64,000 bases of DNA from Lateolabrax maculatus (GCA_031216445.1 CM062210.1:3528501-3592500); one strand, 5' to 3'. Numbered from the stretch's first letter, positions 46,090-60,289 are shown. Numbers and translations: made by a program. Notes: generated by a model from the letters alone, not told the origin.

Positions 46090-46116
46090 GGATGGCATGC
46101 CAAGAGAATGCCATCC
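46090..46116. repeat. 9-bp perfect inverted repeat
   Basis: GGATGGCAT (46090-46098) and ATGCCATCC (46108-46116) with a nine-base loop. CAAGTGGCCAGT occurs as a direct repeat just upstream (near 46072) and before the (GA)n tract (near 45954). Confidence 0.8.
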
Positions 46117-48312
46117 GGCCAGGTTGCACAGCCAGATAAAAAGCTCCGCGGGTTGCCTGTAGCTTAACAGACATCCCATAATACAACAGTCTCTTCTCCT
46201 CTCACTAACTAGCGCCTTTCCACAGCGCCGCTCACGGCAATGCACACGTGCTGCAGTCACGGAAAATAAAGCCCGGCCGAAAAACAGAACATTCCTGTGA
46301 TCTTGAGATAACGCCGGCCAGGTGTGAAAATAGTTTAGGTCTGACAAAAACAAGAGAGACGAGCTTTCAAAGCTTAGTTTAGACACGGCCCCGAGCCGAA
46401 GCACTGACATTTCTGTTGCTGGGCGTTGCTGGTAAAACTCTGAACAAGTTCCTTGGGGTGTTCAGTATCTACTTACTGAATCTCAAAAGATACAGTAGAG
46501 AGATGGATTGAATACTTTGGAAAAACTTTCAGCGGTGCTCAAGGTTCGTGACTCCATATGCTGATGACTGCAGGGTTCAATTAATGGTTGGTCTAGTTCT
46601 GCCTCCTCATCCAACATCCCGATCTTGGTCGAAGTCACTGCAATACAGCTGCAACTCCGGGAATCCATTTGTCGACTATTCAAATAATCTTCCCAAAGTT
46701 TTCACCAGGAAACATATCTCGAACCAGCTGTGTAATGCGTAGATACGAGCTAAAGTAAAACTAACGATAGATTGTACAGCATCCCACCGGTCGGACTCAC
46801 GGAGCTAAACAGAAAATTTCCACAAAAGAAAAAATGTGTGTCGCAGATTTTAGACAGTTCAGACATACTAGTGCATCTGCCTCCTGGTTAAGGCTACACC
46901 AAAATTTTTATTAGATAAAGTTTAGTTCTGCAGCAGGCACTTCCAGGGGGCTGTGGATAGATTTAGCACCAATTTATTTTAATATAATTATATTTTCATT
47001 ACAGAGTAAGCAACGAGACAGCCAGTTACACAGTGGATGAATAAAATAAATATAATAAAACTAAATATATTAAAATTGAAAGGACAAACAATGTGAAGAC
47101 CGTAGGGATTGTGCCGCAAAAAACAACTGCCAGCTTCACACATACATGATGCAATTAGGAAGGGGAGTACACCTCTCATGTGTTCATGACAAAACAAAGG
47201 GGCTTTAATTACTTGATGAGAACATCACCACACAGTTATTCATTGTTATATAAAGGTTAGCAGTAGCTGAAAATGATAACTCCTTTCACTATGTCTCAAG
47301 TACTCTTATTATTGACTGAAGTGTTTGCACTTGATCAAGGACTTTACCTTCTGTCAAAACTCATCTAATGGGTGTTACATTTTGCAGAAATGTTGGATTA
47401 TTTTCTAATGAATCTGCCCTTTTTATGCTTTGTTTAAAATTGCTTTTATTGTGAGCTTTCTTATTAAATGTTAATTCATTAATTAATTGATGTTATTATG
47501 TGTATCTACCTGGCATTCTTGGGGCTAAAAATCCACTTACTGTAACACTGTGTCCACAGCTTTGACCTCTGAAGTTAACAAGAAAAAAATGGAATAAATA
47601 AGAAAAATAAGGAGATACTAGAATTAACGCCTCGCCGTTGTATGCCTCCCTCCAACCAGTCAAGTTGCACTTCACATCCATGTCTGTCCAGGCTCGTATA
47701 ATATATGTAGTGAAGAATTTAATGGAACTTAATTAAAACGTATTAAATGCATTTTTTGGTGAAATTGAAGTTATCACTATATTGACCACAAACTTGTAGC
47801 CATGACAGTAGACAGAAGTAAAGCTTCAAATATGGATCAGAACAATGCAGAACATTAATATGTCACATTGAAGTTGACCTTTGACTGTTTATATATAAAA
47901 TGTCATCACTTTATCATTTTATCCTGTTAGACATTTGTGTGAATTTTTTCCATAATTAACCAGAGACAGTTCAGAAAGGAGACGGCACACTCAGAGTCAG
48001 TTTCCTGTATCTGTCATACATGGTAAATTAGTAAAAATAGTCACCAGAATAAATATTGGACCCATTTTCCACAAGCCACGTATCTATTGAACATTCTGAC
48101 GCTAAAATTGCATCGCAAAGACACTAATCAGGAGAAAATTAACTTTGTTGGAGACCTGTCGCTGTCTCAGCAACACACTCTCGCAAGATCTGGCAACATC
48201 TCTCTGCAGGAAGTGTATAAGTGCATTTCATATAATTCGCTCAGCTTGTAATGCGTTATCTTTTGTTAAAGAGTCTGCGAATTCAGCTACGGCCAACAAC
48301 TTGCTTTGGGAG

Positions 48313-48495
48313 GTGACAGTGACTTTGACCTTTGACCACCAGGTCATCTTTGAGTGGACGTTTGTGCCAGATTTGAGGAAAATCCCTCCAGGCGTTCCTG
48401 AGATATCGCATTCACGAGAATGAGACGGATGGACAGACAACATGAAAACATAATACATCAGGTCACGGCTGTCACCGGTGCAGAGGCATAAAAAG
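48313..48495 (+). mobile_element. widespread teleost interspersed repeat, near-complete 3' part
   Basis: GTGACTTTGACCTTTGACCA, GTGGACGTTTGTGCCAGATT, CAGGCGTTCCTGAGATATCG, TTCACGAGAATGAGACGGAT and GTCACCGGTGCAGAGGCATA follow one another as in a repeat found very often in fish genomes. I recognise the sequence but am not sure of its transposon class. The 92-codon frame running through it is not a gene. Confidence 0.7.
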
Positions 48496-50398
48496 AGCCC
48501 TGAAAGGTAATCAGCTCCTCTTCACTATAAAATATGCTTATTTAATTTTTTTTTTTGTTTCTTACTATTAGACTGTCAAAATGGCAAGCATGTTTAATCC
48601 TTTAGCAACACTGATTTAAAAGGCTGTGCCTTAAGCCAGGATATTTAGTCAGGACATATTAAAAAAGTGCATTTTCTTTTTTGTGTTATCTTTCTTGGAG
48701 TGAGAAAAAGGTGGAAGATGAGCGCCAGGATGATGTCAAATAAGCAGCTTGAGGATTGCAGGCGAGCAGCAGGAGGGTGAAATGACAAAATTGGGAATGA
48801 CAGAAAAATGACAAAAGTGAGACAGCAGGGTGTCAGAACTGGGAAAAGACCAGAGGAACTCACCTTTTTTTTTTTTCTTTTTACAAGCACAAAACCACCA
48901 TTTGCTGCTCATGAGACTGGTCTCCTTAAAAAGTCATGGCACAGGTGTGCAAAGTGAGAGGGACACATTCTCTAACTCCAAAAGGATTATGCAAAGGAGA
49001 TCTGACTAGAAACAGATGAAAGCTGAATTGAGTAGCATACTGGAAAGTAAGCGGATCAGTGTTTGCATCAGCCTGTTCAATTCATGACTCATACCTCCTG
49101 TGACTGAAGTTATTTATATATATTTTTTTTAATTTTCCAGTCAGTCATTACTATGGGAGATAATTACAAAAGCTTAACTACACTAGACACTTGTAGATAT
49201 CTTGTATGTCATGTACATGGTACAGTCTAACATTTCAGACAGAATATGGATGAGTTTGGGTTGTAGTGCAACAGCTATTCTTGCGGTGGGATCTTACTTG
49301 TAAATCCACACAATAACACTAATCCATGTAAAGGATTTAACGTTTTAACAGGTTTTTGCTTGTTTTCACTTTGGAGTGCCCCAAAACAAAATATGTTTAT
49401 GTTCAAGTGACAAAGCCCCCATAGCCAGAAGCAGTGATTATGCAGGGAGCAAAGGAGGAAGTGAGGCGATGTTGTAAAACTGCGACAAAGTCTGCGTAGG
49501 AAGGACGGGTGGATGGAAGGGTCGACAAAACATCGGACTTTACCAAGAGAGGCCGCGGTCCGTTTCCCCTTTTCAACCAACAGTCAACATGTTGTTTTTT
49601 AATCATGAACACAAACGTTCCCCAACTGCAGCAAAGTGGTTATTCCAGTATTGTAACCATGGAAACAAAGGTTAGGGAAACATCAGGGTTTGGATTAAAA
49701 TGACTACTTTTCCTAAACTGGTGTCTTAAGTTTTACCGCGTCAACCTAACATTAACCATATCATACCATTTCCCCGTCAGTCATTTGTAAAAGGTTCCTT
49801 AGGTCTAAACAAATGGTGCAATTAATGTTTTTTTGGCATTTCATTTGAATGACAGCTGTAGAACCTGTGCTATAGTCAACAAAATGCCATTAAAATAAAG
49901 GCTTCAATCGAAAAAAACTAAAAGTTTTAATCTATATTTAGACAACTTTTATAGCCAGCTAGACGTCTTTTCACCTGCAAGTCATTTTTGTTTGACAGCA
50001 CTACAATTTGGCCTTTACAGCCCGATTACGTGTCAGTACAAAGTACAAGATTGAGACTGTCACTCTTTCTCTAGTTAATAATGCATTGGGGACCGCATGT
50101 CTATGTCATGTGGCTGGTGGACATGAAAACATAAAAGTCCTTCATGTTGGCTCTGACATCTGAATGCCCCAAATCACTTACCAATAACTACTTATGACCA
50201 CTGTAAGAGTCAAAATTACATGCTGCCTTGGGTTGATGTTGAAATCCCATTCCTGAATGTCAGTCTGTCAAGCACTTAGTGTAATTATTTCTAAATGCCC
50301 CCATGAACGACTGAATCGTTTCCAAAAAGGTCTATTTTAAATTAAAACGTACAGTGTCATATAAATAGTGCATAAATAGTCCTGAACGCCTGTTCTTG
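48496..50398. other. intergenic
   Basis: No gene seen. Part of 49400-49800 (GACAAAGTCTGCGTAGGAAG, CAACCAACAGTCAACATG, AACCTAACATTAACCAT) resembles decayed repeats, not identified. Confidence 0.5.
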
Positions 50399-50661
50399 CA
50401 CTATGTAACTTGGGTTGCTCAGTCAGGAACTCCTGAGAAAGGTGCGTCACGCTTTCAGACACTATGTTGCATGACCGTCCAGGTCTCATGTTGAAGTCTT
50501 CACCCCTTTGAATAGTGTTTCTTTCCCGTTACAATAGTGCAGCATACTCAAACATCGAATCCGCTCAGGCATTAACAAATTTAAATGTGTCAGCGTCCAG
50601 TAATTTCCACTTGCGGCAGCAGAGGCCACTGCTGATGCTACTCAGCAGAAGTTACATAGTG
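50399..50661. mobile_element. MITE with 13-bp terminal inverted repeats (263 bp)
   Basis: CACTATGTAACTT (50399-50411) is exactly complementary to AAGTTACATAGTG (50649-50661). The right end continues as TTGCTCTAAG, which I recall bordering a common fish MITE (AGAGCAACACTATGTAACTT on the other strand). There is no coding capacity. Target-site duplication was not resolved, so the superfamily is open. Confidence 0.7.
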
Positions 50662-53600
50662 TTGCTCTAAGATTCTTATGTGTAATTTAAAATGTGAGTT
50701 ATTTTTTTGATTCATGGGACTGGCAGTTATTTTTTCTCAGGGGCACTGAGCTCTGTAACTAGAGTTAGTTTGTGGACCATTAATCTGGCTTTACATGTAC
50801 CCCCATGAGTAAAGCAACTCTTTGCAGCTGTGACTGGTCTGGTATCATCTGGGCTGAGGAATGAAATATCATCGATCTAGGTAACAATTATGTCTTGAAA
50901 GCAGCTCAGAAATCATGGCAGCTCTTTGAATTCAAACATGCTCTTATTCCCTTTCCAATTAAAAAATATTGAAGAGATATACTAGTGTTTATTTATTTTT
51001 TTTTAAGTTTGCATGTCAGGATAAAAGACAAATAGTACACTGCATTACGCTGGTGCTGGTGTCTACTATGTCAAAAAGACACATGGGTAAAATATGTTGA
51101 GGAAATCTGTTTTTTTTTTCCGGGGGCAAATCACAGTTCTTCTGTGATAGACATTATGGAGAAAGCATCTGTTCATCACTCAATCTGCCCAAAACATACT
51201 GAGGTACGTTTTGTTGTTTGCTTGTTTTGTTCATTTTTTGTTTGCTGTAGAAAGACAGAAAGAATCCAATCCTTTTACGGTAATTATGGCATGTTGTATT
51301 TGGCAAAAGCCCAACATGAGCATATTTCACCATCCCTAGATATGTGTGCAAATGTGACCTCCAGAGGTCCGATGAAGGGCAGAGATGATAAAGGACACTT
51401 GTCTGTTGTTTCACTGGAAGCTCTCCTGCTGATGATGGGTGCCAGCTTGGCTAGGCCTTGTCAATACAACTCATATGTTTCATATTTATAACCCCCTCTC
51501 CTTTTTATCCTAAGAGCCTGTAATGCATTATTTATGCTGCAAAGACGGTATATTGAATTTTGCACTGACACTTCAATAAGATGGCTGTCCAATTTAAGAG
51601 CGTCATGGCATCAAATCATAACATCTGATTAGGGACATCAAACCTATGGCTATGTTTTAATTCCAGCTAAGTCTATGTTATACTAAAATAATCCTCCACT
51701 CTGACATTGACAGACTGACGGACGTCCGAATGTGTCCCAAACCTGTATTGCCTCATTGTCCTTTGCCATGTTTAACATTAAAGGTCCATGAATTTTTAAT
51801 CATCAACATGGTGACGGTTGGACCTCTGTATTGGCAAAGTGCTATCTTTAGCGCTCAGCTCAGTCAGAGAGGCAGAAAGGTTGGCGGGAAGTAATATGAC
51901 CTTATTGTGTCAGACCCAAAGACCTCGCCTGGCTCAGCGCCTGTCAATATTACATCTGGATCAGCACTTTTGAAACAACACAGCGCCTCCCCACCTGAAT
52001 CTCTGCAGCAGGAGGTGGAGAGCTGTCCTCGTTTACTGTTTACAAGCACTAGGTTGTATTCACCCCTGGCGTGATGCTGCTTCAAGTCTCACTTTCAAGA
52101 AGAGTATGTGTATCTCAGGTTGGACGTGATAAGGCCATGTCAATATAAGATTTATTGGAGACAGGATATAAAAGGTGTTGCAGCAAAGAAGTCAAATGAT
52201 GCAACTTGGCACATGCTATACATCATGTGCCAGTTATCTCAAACTACATCAAATTGCTTGTTAGATATTAAACTCAATTCCAATTTTAGGACCTGCTCGA
52301 TGGTACATATTTAAGGTTTGACCTTGGTTAAGTTTTAGGTATGTTCCTTTAATGCATATGTTATCTCCTGAAGTAATCGGCACATGAGCGATCTGGTCAC
52401 CTTTATATTCATGGAGATGAGATGTGCCCGAGCTGTGTATTCATTTCTACACCAAGTGACACACATGGACCGATTATGAATGTTAATGATCTTATAGCCA
52501 TGGTCTCAGTAATGTACTAGGTTTTCTTGCGCTCCTATCAATCTAATAATATCTTCTTTTTTAGCATGCATAAAATGCTTTAGATGGAAATCTAACAATA
52601 TTTATGTGCACACAAAATGTTTGAAGATTTATACAGTGCCTACTACAATGTTGCTTATGATGGAGCTCAAAGATAAGGCTGCATTTGGCTGAGGGTTTTA
52701 TGCTCCTTCACCAACTGAACAGACGCATCTCTAAACTCCAGCTTAAAAAACAGAATAAAAATAAACATCTGTTTGTCCTTTGACAGATTTAATGTGGTCC
52801 TAACATAGGAATGTCTAGCAATAATCAAAGATTTATAAAATTTGTCACATACATCTAGAGATAATGTTGGCTGGCTTCACTCACAGCAGTTCGGGATATT
52901 TTGTTGTATTTCACAACAAAAGCCTCCACTTAGCAGATTTAGCTCATTTGAGAACAGAAGTTTTGTGTTATGGGCCATTCAGAATCCAATACTGTGACTG
53001 TTGCCTGAAGGGAGGTTCATTCAAGAAATACATGTTTACTTATTTATTTAGAAAAACAATAAAAACAAATGAAAACAGGATATGGGACCTGTAAGAAAGT
53101 AGTCTATGTAAATAATCGCTCACGCTGCATTTCAGCTCTGTGTCTCAGAAACATGTATGTTTACCAAGAAGGTGTATTAATAGAGATATAAAGGCAGTGT
53201 TGGAACAAAACAACAACTCTGAGGCAAAGATGCCTACGGCAGCAGCACCCTCATCCCAGCTAAGTATTAAAACAAATAACATCTGCTTATGTTAACATCA
53301 CCTTCACTGCAGCTGTGCTGATTCCTCATAATCCCCCAAGAATATAAATGCCGGTAATGCTTCCACAACTGTCAGGACTGTTTCATCAACACAAAAAGCA
53401 TTTGTTCACGACCAGCCCATCTTTTTTTTTTAGTACAAATGTCATGAGAAACGCTTTATAGAATGCAATGTGGCAACAAATAACTTGGCTTTTATTCCCT
53501 GCAGTGCTGTGAACATTTCCCCATGCAGCTTTTGTTCAGGACAATTTACAATAATCAGTAGCACATTAATGTCAGATCTATACTTCAGCAGCAAAGTGTT

Positions 53601-54851
53601 CTGAAAGTGCAATGCGACTGATATGCCGACATATCTGATGGCCAAGATCATCAATACAAGAAGTGGTCTTACTTTTGTTCTCATGTTCTTGTTGTGTACA
53701 AAGTAACAAAAGAAAGTAAGAAAAAGCAGATTTTCCATTTTCCAATTACATCATAGAATACACAGTTACATAAATATACATTTTGCTGAACAGTATGCTT
53801 ACATTTACAATCTAAAACATTTCCTGTATTGTTCATTTTTTTCTTCAACATGAAAATAATATATTTTATGCATATCTTGAAAGGTAAAATTGCACCTAAT
53901 GCATGACAGCATTTGTACATCTGCTGAGTAGATCACACAGCGGGAGTACATACTGTTATAGGAAGTACATACTGCTATCAGACTGCATCAGGAAACTCCT
54001 AGTTGTTCTTAGGCTCAATCTTGGTTAACTTACCTGAGCCACCGAGGTTACCCGACTCTGACCTCCATTTCTACAATCTCTAAAACATTTGGATTTTGCT
54101 CCTGCCACCATCTGGTCAAAATAGCTTTTTATGGTATTTATCATCATCCATGGTCAACACTGAAATAATTTAATGTGTGTGGATCCCAGCAAAGCTAATC
54201 TCTGATAAACTCACCTTTTCCATCCTGCCCTGTTAAGTGTGAAATATTCTGGGCATCAGATATGATATCCCATACTGGCATTCTGCAACATCCAACCTCA
54301 GAATACCATGAGGCCATGTTTAAAAACTCAGGTGGAAAATACCACAGTGTGTTGTGATTCCCACTACTGACTGCACCTCACTGAGCATCCATTCCGTATT
54401 TGTGATGCACTTCCATGCCTCAACAAGCAGCGAGATCCCAGAGCACTCTGTAAATTGGACAATCAGTAATGGTATTTGATGGCATTAAGAGTGGAGATGA
54501 AAGGAAGGACACTTCGGTTATCAACAGGATAATGGGGCTGCTGCCTTGCACTTTGTGCCCAATGAAATGGGACTCAGTTAATTATCCTTGCCATTAATTA
54601 GGCCATGCTATCAAGGAGAAAGGGGTTACCCTTCATTGACAATACACCGTATTATATTGAATTATTGGCCTCAAGAAATGGGTGTTTTTTTTTTTGGTTT
54701 GTTTGGGATTGCATTTAAATAGGTATGCCCTTTTAAAACGAAGTGACCAAATCTCACAGGAGGGACCACACAAATAAAACCAAATGAATCCCTGTTTCCA
54801 TACTGTTTTTATCATCTATCTGTACTACTGCTGTGGTTGGCCTGTGGTGCA
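50662..54851. other. intergenic
   Basis: AT-rich; no gene recognised. Two short local duplications occur near 53945-53975 (AGTACATACTG twice). A stretch at about 54370-54650 has an even composition like conserved non-coding DNA, but this cannot be judged without alignment. Confidence 0.55.
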
Positions 54852-54854
54852 CTA

Positions 54855-54905
54855 AGGGCTGGCACAGTGGATCACTGGTCAGTGCTGTGACCTACTTTTG
54901 TGGGA
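54855..54905 (+). mobile_element. short fragment of a common fish repeat (GGGCGGCACGGTGG type)
   Basis: AGGGCTGGCACAGTGGATCA followed by CTGGTCAGTGCTGTGACCT matches the start of the teleost repeat GGGCGGCACGGTGG...CAGTGGTTAGCACTGTCGCC at most positions. Only the head is recognisable. Confidence 0.5.
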
Positions 54906-57536
54906 CAAGAATTTGGTTGCCAAATTTGCAATACACAACATGTTGCCTTAACATTACAATCCTGAAAGATTTCTATTAGTTTAAACCATGTTTTGATACA
55001 ATTTATTGTCAGCATTTTTCCTGCAATAGCCATTGAATGTATGTGCAGAGTAGTAATCATTGTTACTGTTGACGGCATTACCTACACACACACAAAGAGC
55101 ACAAAAAGCTGTGTCAATCTTCTACTTACCTATTTCTGCTTCACATTAAAAGCATTCAACTGGCGAACAACCAGGTGCATTTGTCCTGTTACTGCTAAAC
55201 ATGGTCGTCTTCTTCTTTTTCTTCTTAGGACTGAAATCTTTATAACTTTAAGGTTCTGAAGTGTTATTCTTCAGTCCCACCTATACATTTGTCTCACCTC
55301 TTCATAAGCTGTCTACCTTGAAACAGTAACAACTTCCATGCTGAGGGGACATGATCTATTAACACCATGTTGCAGGTCTTGTTCTGTAAGCTGCAAATGT
55401 AACTTTGTTTTCCTTTATAGATGATTTGACTCTCCTCCCGAGTTGTTCCTAGCTTCGCCCTGACAGCCACACACTAACAGACATCAAAGTTGCCATTTAA
55501 ACTTTTCAAAATCTATTCAGGACTACAGGTTGATGTGGAGTAAGCTGTTAAAAAAAAGCAAAAAGCAAAAAAAAAAAGCACCACATTCGCTCCATTTCAG
55601 TTTGCAGGCAGCCGTCTGAATTTCCAGTTAAATGCATGCAGACAGATATCAGATGCATTTGATAACACTTGTGTTCATATGCCTATGAAAGACATATGGA
55701 CAGGCGGGAAAACCAAGTTGTGGAAAGGTTGTTCAAATGTTCAATAATGTGTCGTAGATCTGTAGTGTATCAGGTCATCACACTGAGAGTCGGGTGATAA
55801 TCCTCATTTTTTGCCTGATTGTGGAAGTACATTAGCTAAAGGAAAAAATAATCCTTAATGCAAATTATACACTTTTTTGTCAGTTAAACCAACATAGGCT
55901 ACACCAAAGCTGAATGTTAAATTTGGGTTGAGTGAATTTCACGCATAATGTGGCTCATGCTTCAGATTGAAATGTGCATATTTCCCATGTTAAGTCTCAT
56001 ATTGTTGTACAATGTGAGATAATGTTCTTTTGGGAGTGCCCATGTGATGGACATGTGTGGCAATTATAATAATGAAAAGCTCTTAGAGGACTTCAGCTCC
56101 TCCATTCTGACTCCACAAACGCACAGATACGCAGGCCCAAGTGGGCTGCCAAACATGGGAGGGTAATTTGTTTTTATTATCAGCTACCAAAAGGGGGTAC
56201 TAAAGGTGTGTGCTTCAAAGACTCCCTTTACGTCTTTATTTTATGAAATAACACCACTGGCACACTGTAATACACAGCTTAATGAAGAAAAATGCCAATG
56301 AAATGAAAGATAAGTACTGAAGAAACTTTAGTTTGTGCACTGCAGATTGAATTATTTGACAAGTTTCAATTTAGGAGTGACCAAATTAACACCAAAGTTG
56401 TTTCAAGCGGTTACAAATTTAACTAGAACTATGCTAATTTAAACTTAAATCTGCCCAAAGACACATCATAGATTGTTTTTCTAATCTGTTCTGCAACAAG
56501 CCATTCTGTGACCCCAGGTCACATTATATCTTAATTTGGTTGCGCGACAGGATCATAATATTACTGAGGAAGATGGGAACAGCTACAGGCAAGAAAGGAG
56601 ACAGATTTCCCACTATATTTCAACTTTATTATCTCTTTTGCTTGCTAAAAAAGATGGCTCAGAGGCCATAACATATTTCATTGATGATTGCATTTGTGTA
56701 AACCAACAGTACTATATTTTCTTACAGCCTGCAGTAATATAATGATAAGGAAAATGGCATATCTGAAGTACCACAATAAACAAACTATGTGGTGTTTGTA
56801 ATCTAATGGAAAAGGATGACTAAGTACAGATGTGTACCTATCCCACAGTGCTTTACAGAGAACCTAATACAAATACAATACCGTCATTTTCTAAAACAAT
56901 TACACTTATGCAACTCACTAATGTGTTTTATGTTGATGTAATGAGTTAAGATTTGAAAAGTTACAAAAGCATCTATTTCAGAGCAGTGGCCATTGAATTA
57001 ACATGGGCTCTGCTGTCAGAAAATGGAGATCTCTAAAAGCTGGAAAATAATGTGTTAGTGATGCTGACCTTTTAGCAACACCAAGGACCATTTGTAATTT
57101 TCAGCATAAAACTGAATAAAAGTCAGATACATAAAACTCATTATCAAAAAACTTACAGGCCGTTATTTCCCCAAATTTCTAATTTAAGATTCAAATTAAT
57201 CCATGAAGTGAACCTTTTCTAACTTTTGTAAATGACAGCATGCATTGGGCATTTATTGTCTGAAACACAGGCATTACTATTCCTCGTGATAATAATTAAT
57301 TAGCTGTTTATTTGAAGGTGATCTCAGCTCTCTGGCTCCCTAGTTGATCTGCTGTCTTAATTTGTTCTATGGAGAATGCGGTGTTATTGGGCTACGTGAT
57401 TTGCTCCTCAATATTATCCAATCAACCACAGATATAACTTGTAATAAAAATACAAAAAAAAAAAAGCAAGTGTTATCTAACTGATATCCTGGTTTTATGT
57501 GGATTTAATTACATTTTTTAATGACATAGAGGGAAT

Positions 57537-57595
57537 CTGCGGCTCAGGAACAGGTTTGTTGGTTCAATCCCCTGCTCCTCCTGCACTTTTCTCCG
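57537..57595 (+). mobile_element. fragment of a tRNA-derived SINE head
   Basis: GCGGCTCAGGAACAGG resembles the A-box end and GGTTCAATCCC (57561-57571) is a perfect B box, followed by CTGCTCCTCCTGCA, as in fish SINEs with GGTTCGATCCCCGGCTCCTCC. The core and tail are not recognisable. Confidence 0.5.
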
Positions 57596-60289
57596 CCAGA
57601 GTGGAGATGACAGAGAAACAACAGAACTGTAAAATCCTCCTGCCTCCCTGAGTCACCCATGTAACAACATTTTGCCTCCACCGCTCAGACCAGAAACTCT
57701 ACAGCTCGAGTTTTACCCAGAAAGTTTTGTCACTGCACCTGTTTCTGTCTATCAGATCAACTGTAGCATGCGAGTCGGTTTAGCCTTGTTTTCTGGTTAG
57801 TTACAGCTTGAATTGACAGTGTCAAGTGTCAAACTGAATGCCAACATTGTCCAACTGAAGTCGGGTTTGTGTGTTGAAACACGTCAAACACATAATTTAC
57901 GGTGGCAGCACCCGAAGGTGTAGATAAGCAGAACATTGCAGATCTGCTACAGTGTGCCTTCACGGTTCATTTTGCTCTGGCCGTTGTGTTGCCCTTTATA
58001 CGGAAGCACAAGCTGCAACTGACATTAACAAAACATCTCCTGACCTGTTGATATTACATTTTAAATAACTTATTTAAATATGACAAAATGGCCTTAATGT
58101 GGTATATTCTTCAAAATATGACAGCTGTCAGGGCATAATGTACTTCTTACCTACATATCTTTGTTCCTATCATTTTCATGGTTGTTAGTTTGCAGCAATA
58201 ATGACGATGATGACAAATTTGCAGATTCACTGAAAGTATTGCTGAAGGGCGTTCAGAGAGCATGTGAAAAAACAGTCTCTGAACACCTGTATAAAGACTT
58301 AACCTAACCTATTTAAGAACAGACTTTGTAATTAATAAACCTTCCAACTGCACCAACCCATTTGGCATGGGTCACTGTAGCGGACTATTCTCATGGCTCA
58401 AACTTTTGCAGCTGCAGACTGCTCACATGGTTTCACATTATCTTTTGGGTCTGAATATATCCTTGGGGCAACATACTAGTATTTATTTATTTTTTTTACC
58501 GGTGTGGGTCAGCCAGCTCTAGCATGGTTATGTTACTGCTGCTCTTGTCAAAAGCAGTGAAATGTGGAATACATTTACAACAGCTGACCCCTCTGTCAGT
58601 TCAGCTGCTACATTTATTCCACTAAATGGTGGAGAATGAATGCACCCTACCATATTTCCTCCTGTTTCTGTACTATTTCAGTCTCTCTGCAAGAACTGTG
58701 TGCCACAGGGTGAAATAGTTGAAAGTGTCCTAGTTGTTCTGTACACTGTGCAGCCTATCCAGTCAGTGTGTATACCTGAGCAACATCTGCCACTGTGTAT
58801 TGAAGGGATGTCACATTTGACACCTAAATGCTCCACCATACCCACTGCACATGGCTTATGCCAAAAAATGACATCACTATTTCTGGATTGGTTTGCGTTA
58901 ATGATAAATTATCTTTGATAAACCCAAAGAAGCTTTTGGGTTAATGACATTAGTCATCTCATGTGTGGGTTTATAAGTTGTTGGTAGGATCTTATGATGC
59001 ATGATTCACCACAATATTTTGGATATTCAAAGCAAATGCATTTAATGGTTATATTGTCACACTAATAAATACTTAGGTTGGGTTTTTGACTTTCAGCTTT
59101 ACACACACACTGAGCACAGGTTGTGGTCTCGTTAATCTGGCACATTTCAAACTGCCACAATAATTATGTTATCAACTTATCATCAATATATGGACATGAC
59201 CTCGATCATTTTTGCCGACCTCAGTATCGCCCGTTGTGTTTACATGCGTGTTAGTTCACATAAGAATGTCACTAGCATTTTACCAACAGCCTACCATTGT
59301 AAGATTTAAGCCGAATGACAAGAAAATAACTATGCTGAGACATGTTTTGCTGTCATTTCTGGTCGCGCTGCTTCTTGCCTTTCGTCTGCTCGCTGTGCCG
59401 GCGCTCCGCCGTGGACGGGGTTGAGGCAGCTCCTCCACACACAAACACACACAGCAAACCAGGTGAAGTGAAGGTAACATGTTACTCGAGGCTAATAGGT
59501 GTTTTTCCCGATGACTGCATAATTCCAGACAGAAAGTTTGGAAGATTAAGTCCAAATGGATTTGGTTTCAAAGCTGCACTCTACAGCTATAATGTATATA
59601 ACTATGTATATATACTATATAACTAGTTAATGTTTTTACTTTGTACTTTTTGATTTATTTTATCTATTTATTTGGGATATTTATATTTAAAGTCTGAATA
59701 TTCTTAATAATTAAAAGCCCATTGCTCTTAGAAAGGGTGTATTTGCATTATTATGCTATTATATTATCTTTCTATCAGTGGGATAAAATGGTCTTAAAAT
59801 GAGAATAATATTGTTAATCCCAATTATTTATGGGACATTATATCATCTAACAAAAGTAATTAACATGATGGGTAACATTTCTTAGCACGCAAGTTTGTTC
59901 AACTAACAAATCTTTGAGAATATACAGTATAATTTGAATAAATGTAAACCTGCAAATTGATAAGGCTTTATTAATGGAATTATATTAGTTAAAACCAGTG
60001 TGTAAGTGAACTTGCAGGATAAACTGCAGTATTTAGTGAAGGACGATCTCTCAGTGAGTGTTTACTGAGACATGTTCTGCATCCTTAGTCGAGTCAAGAA
60101 CCAGCCGTCTGTAGCAGTTAACCTTTCTACTGGTGAAAATGATAAGTTGGGTTTGCTGTTGCTATTTATATAAAAATGTCATGTTCGGAGCATGTTTGTT
60201 CCTAGAAGAGGAATGTGCATGTTCAGTGCCCAGAAACCACCTGAGTGTAAAATCCGTACATTCAAACATCTAACCCTGATGGATGGCAG

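Larger units (their letters stand above)
44441..48312. other. intergenic, with a CpG-richer patch near 46130-46420
   Basis: Mostly AT-rich. The exception is about 46130-46420, with clustered CpG (CTCCGCGGG, CAGCGCCGCTCACGGC, CCCGGCCG, CGCCGGCC). A (GA)n tract (45965-45996) and a 9-bp hairpin (46090-46116) lie beside it. No exon structure recognised. Confidence 0.6.

Noticed and set aside
48145..48423. 92-codon plus-strand frame
   Set aside because: Its 3' half falls in an interspersed repeat common in fish, and the rest shows no coding features.
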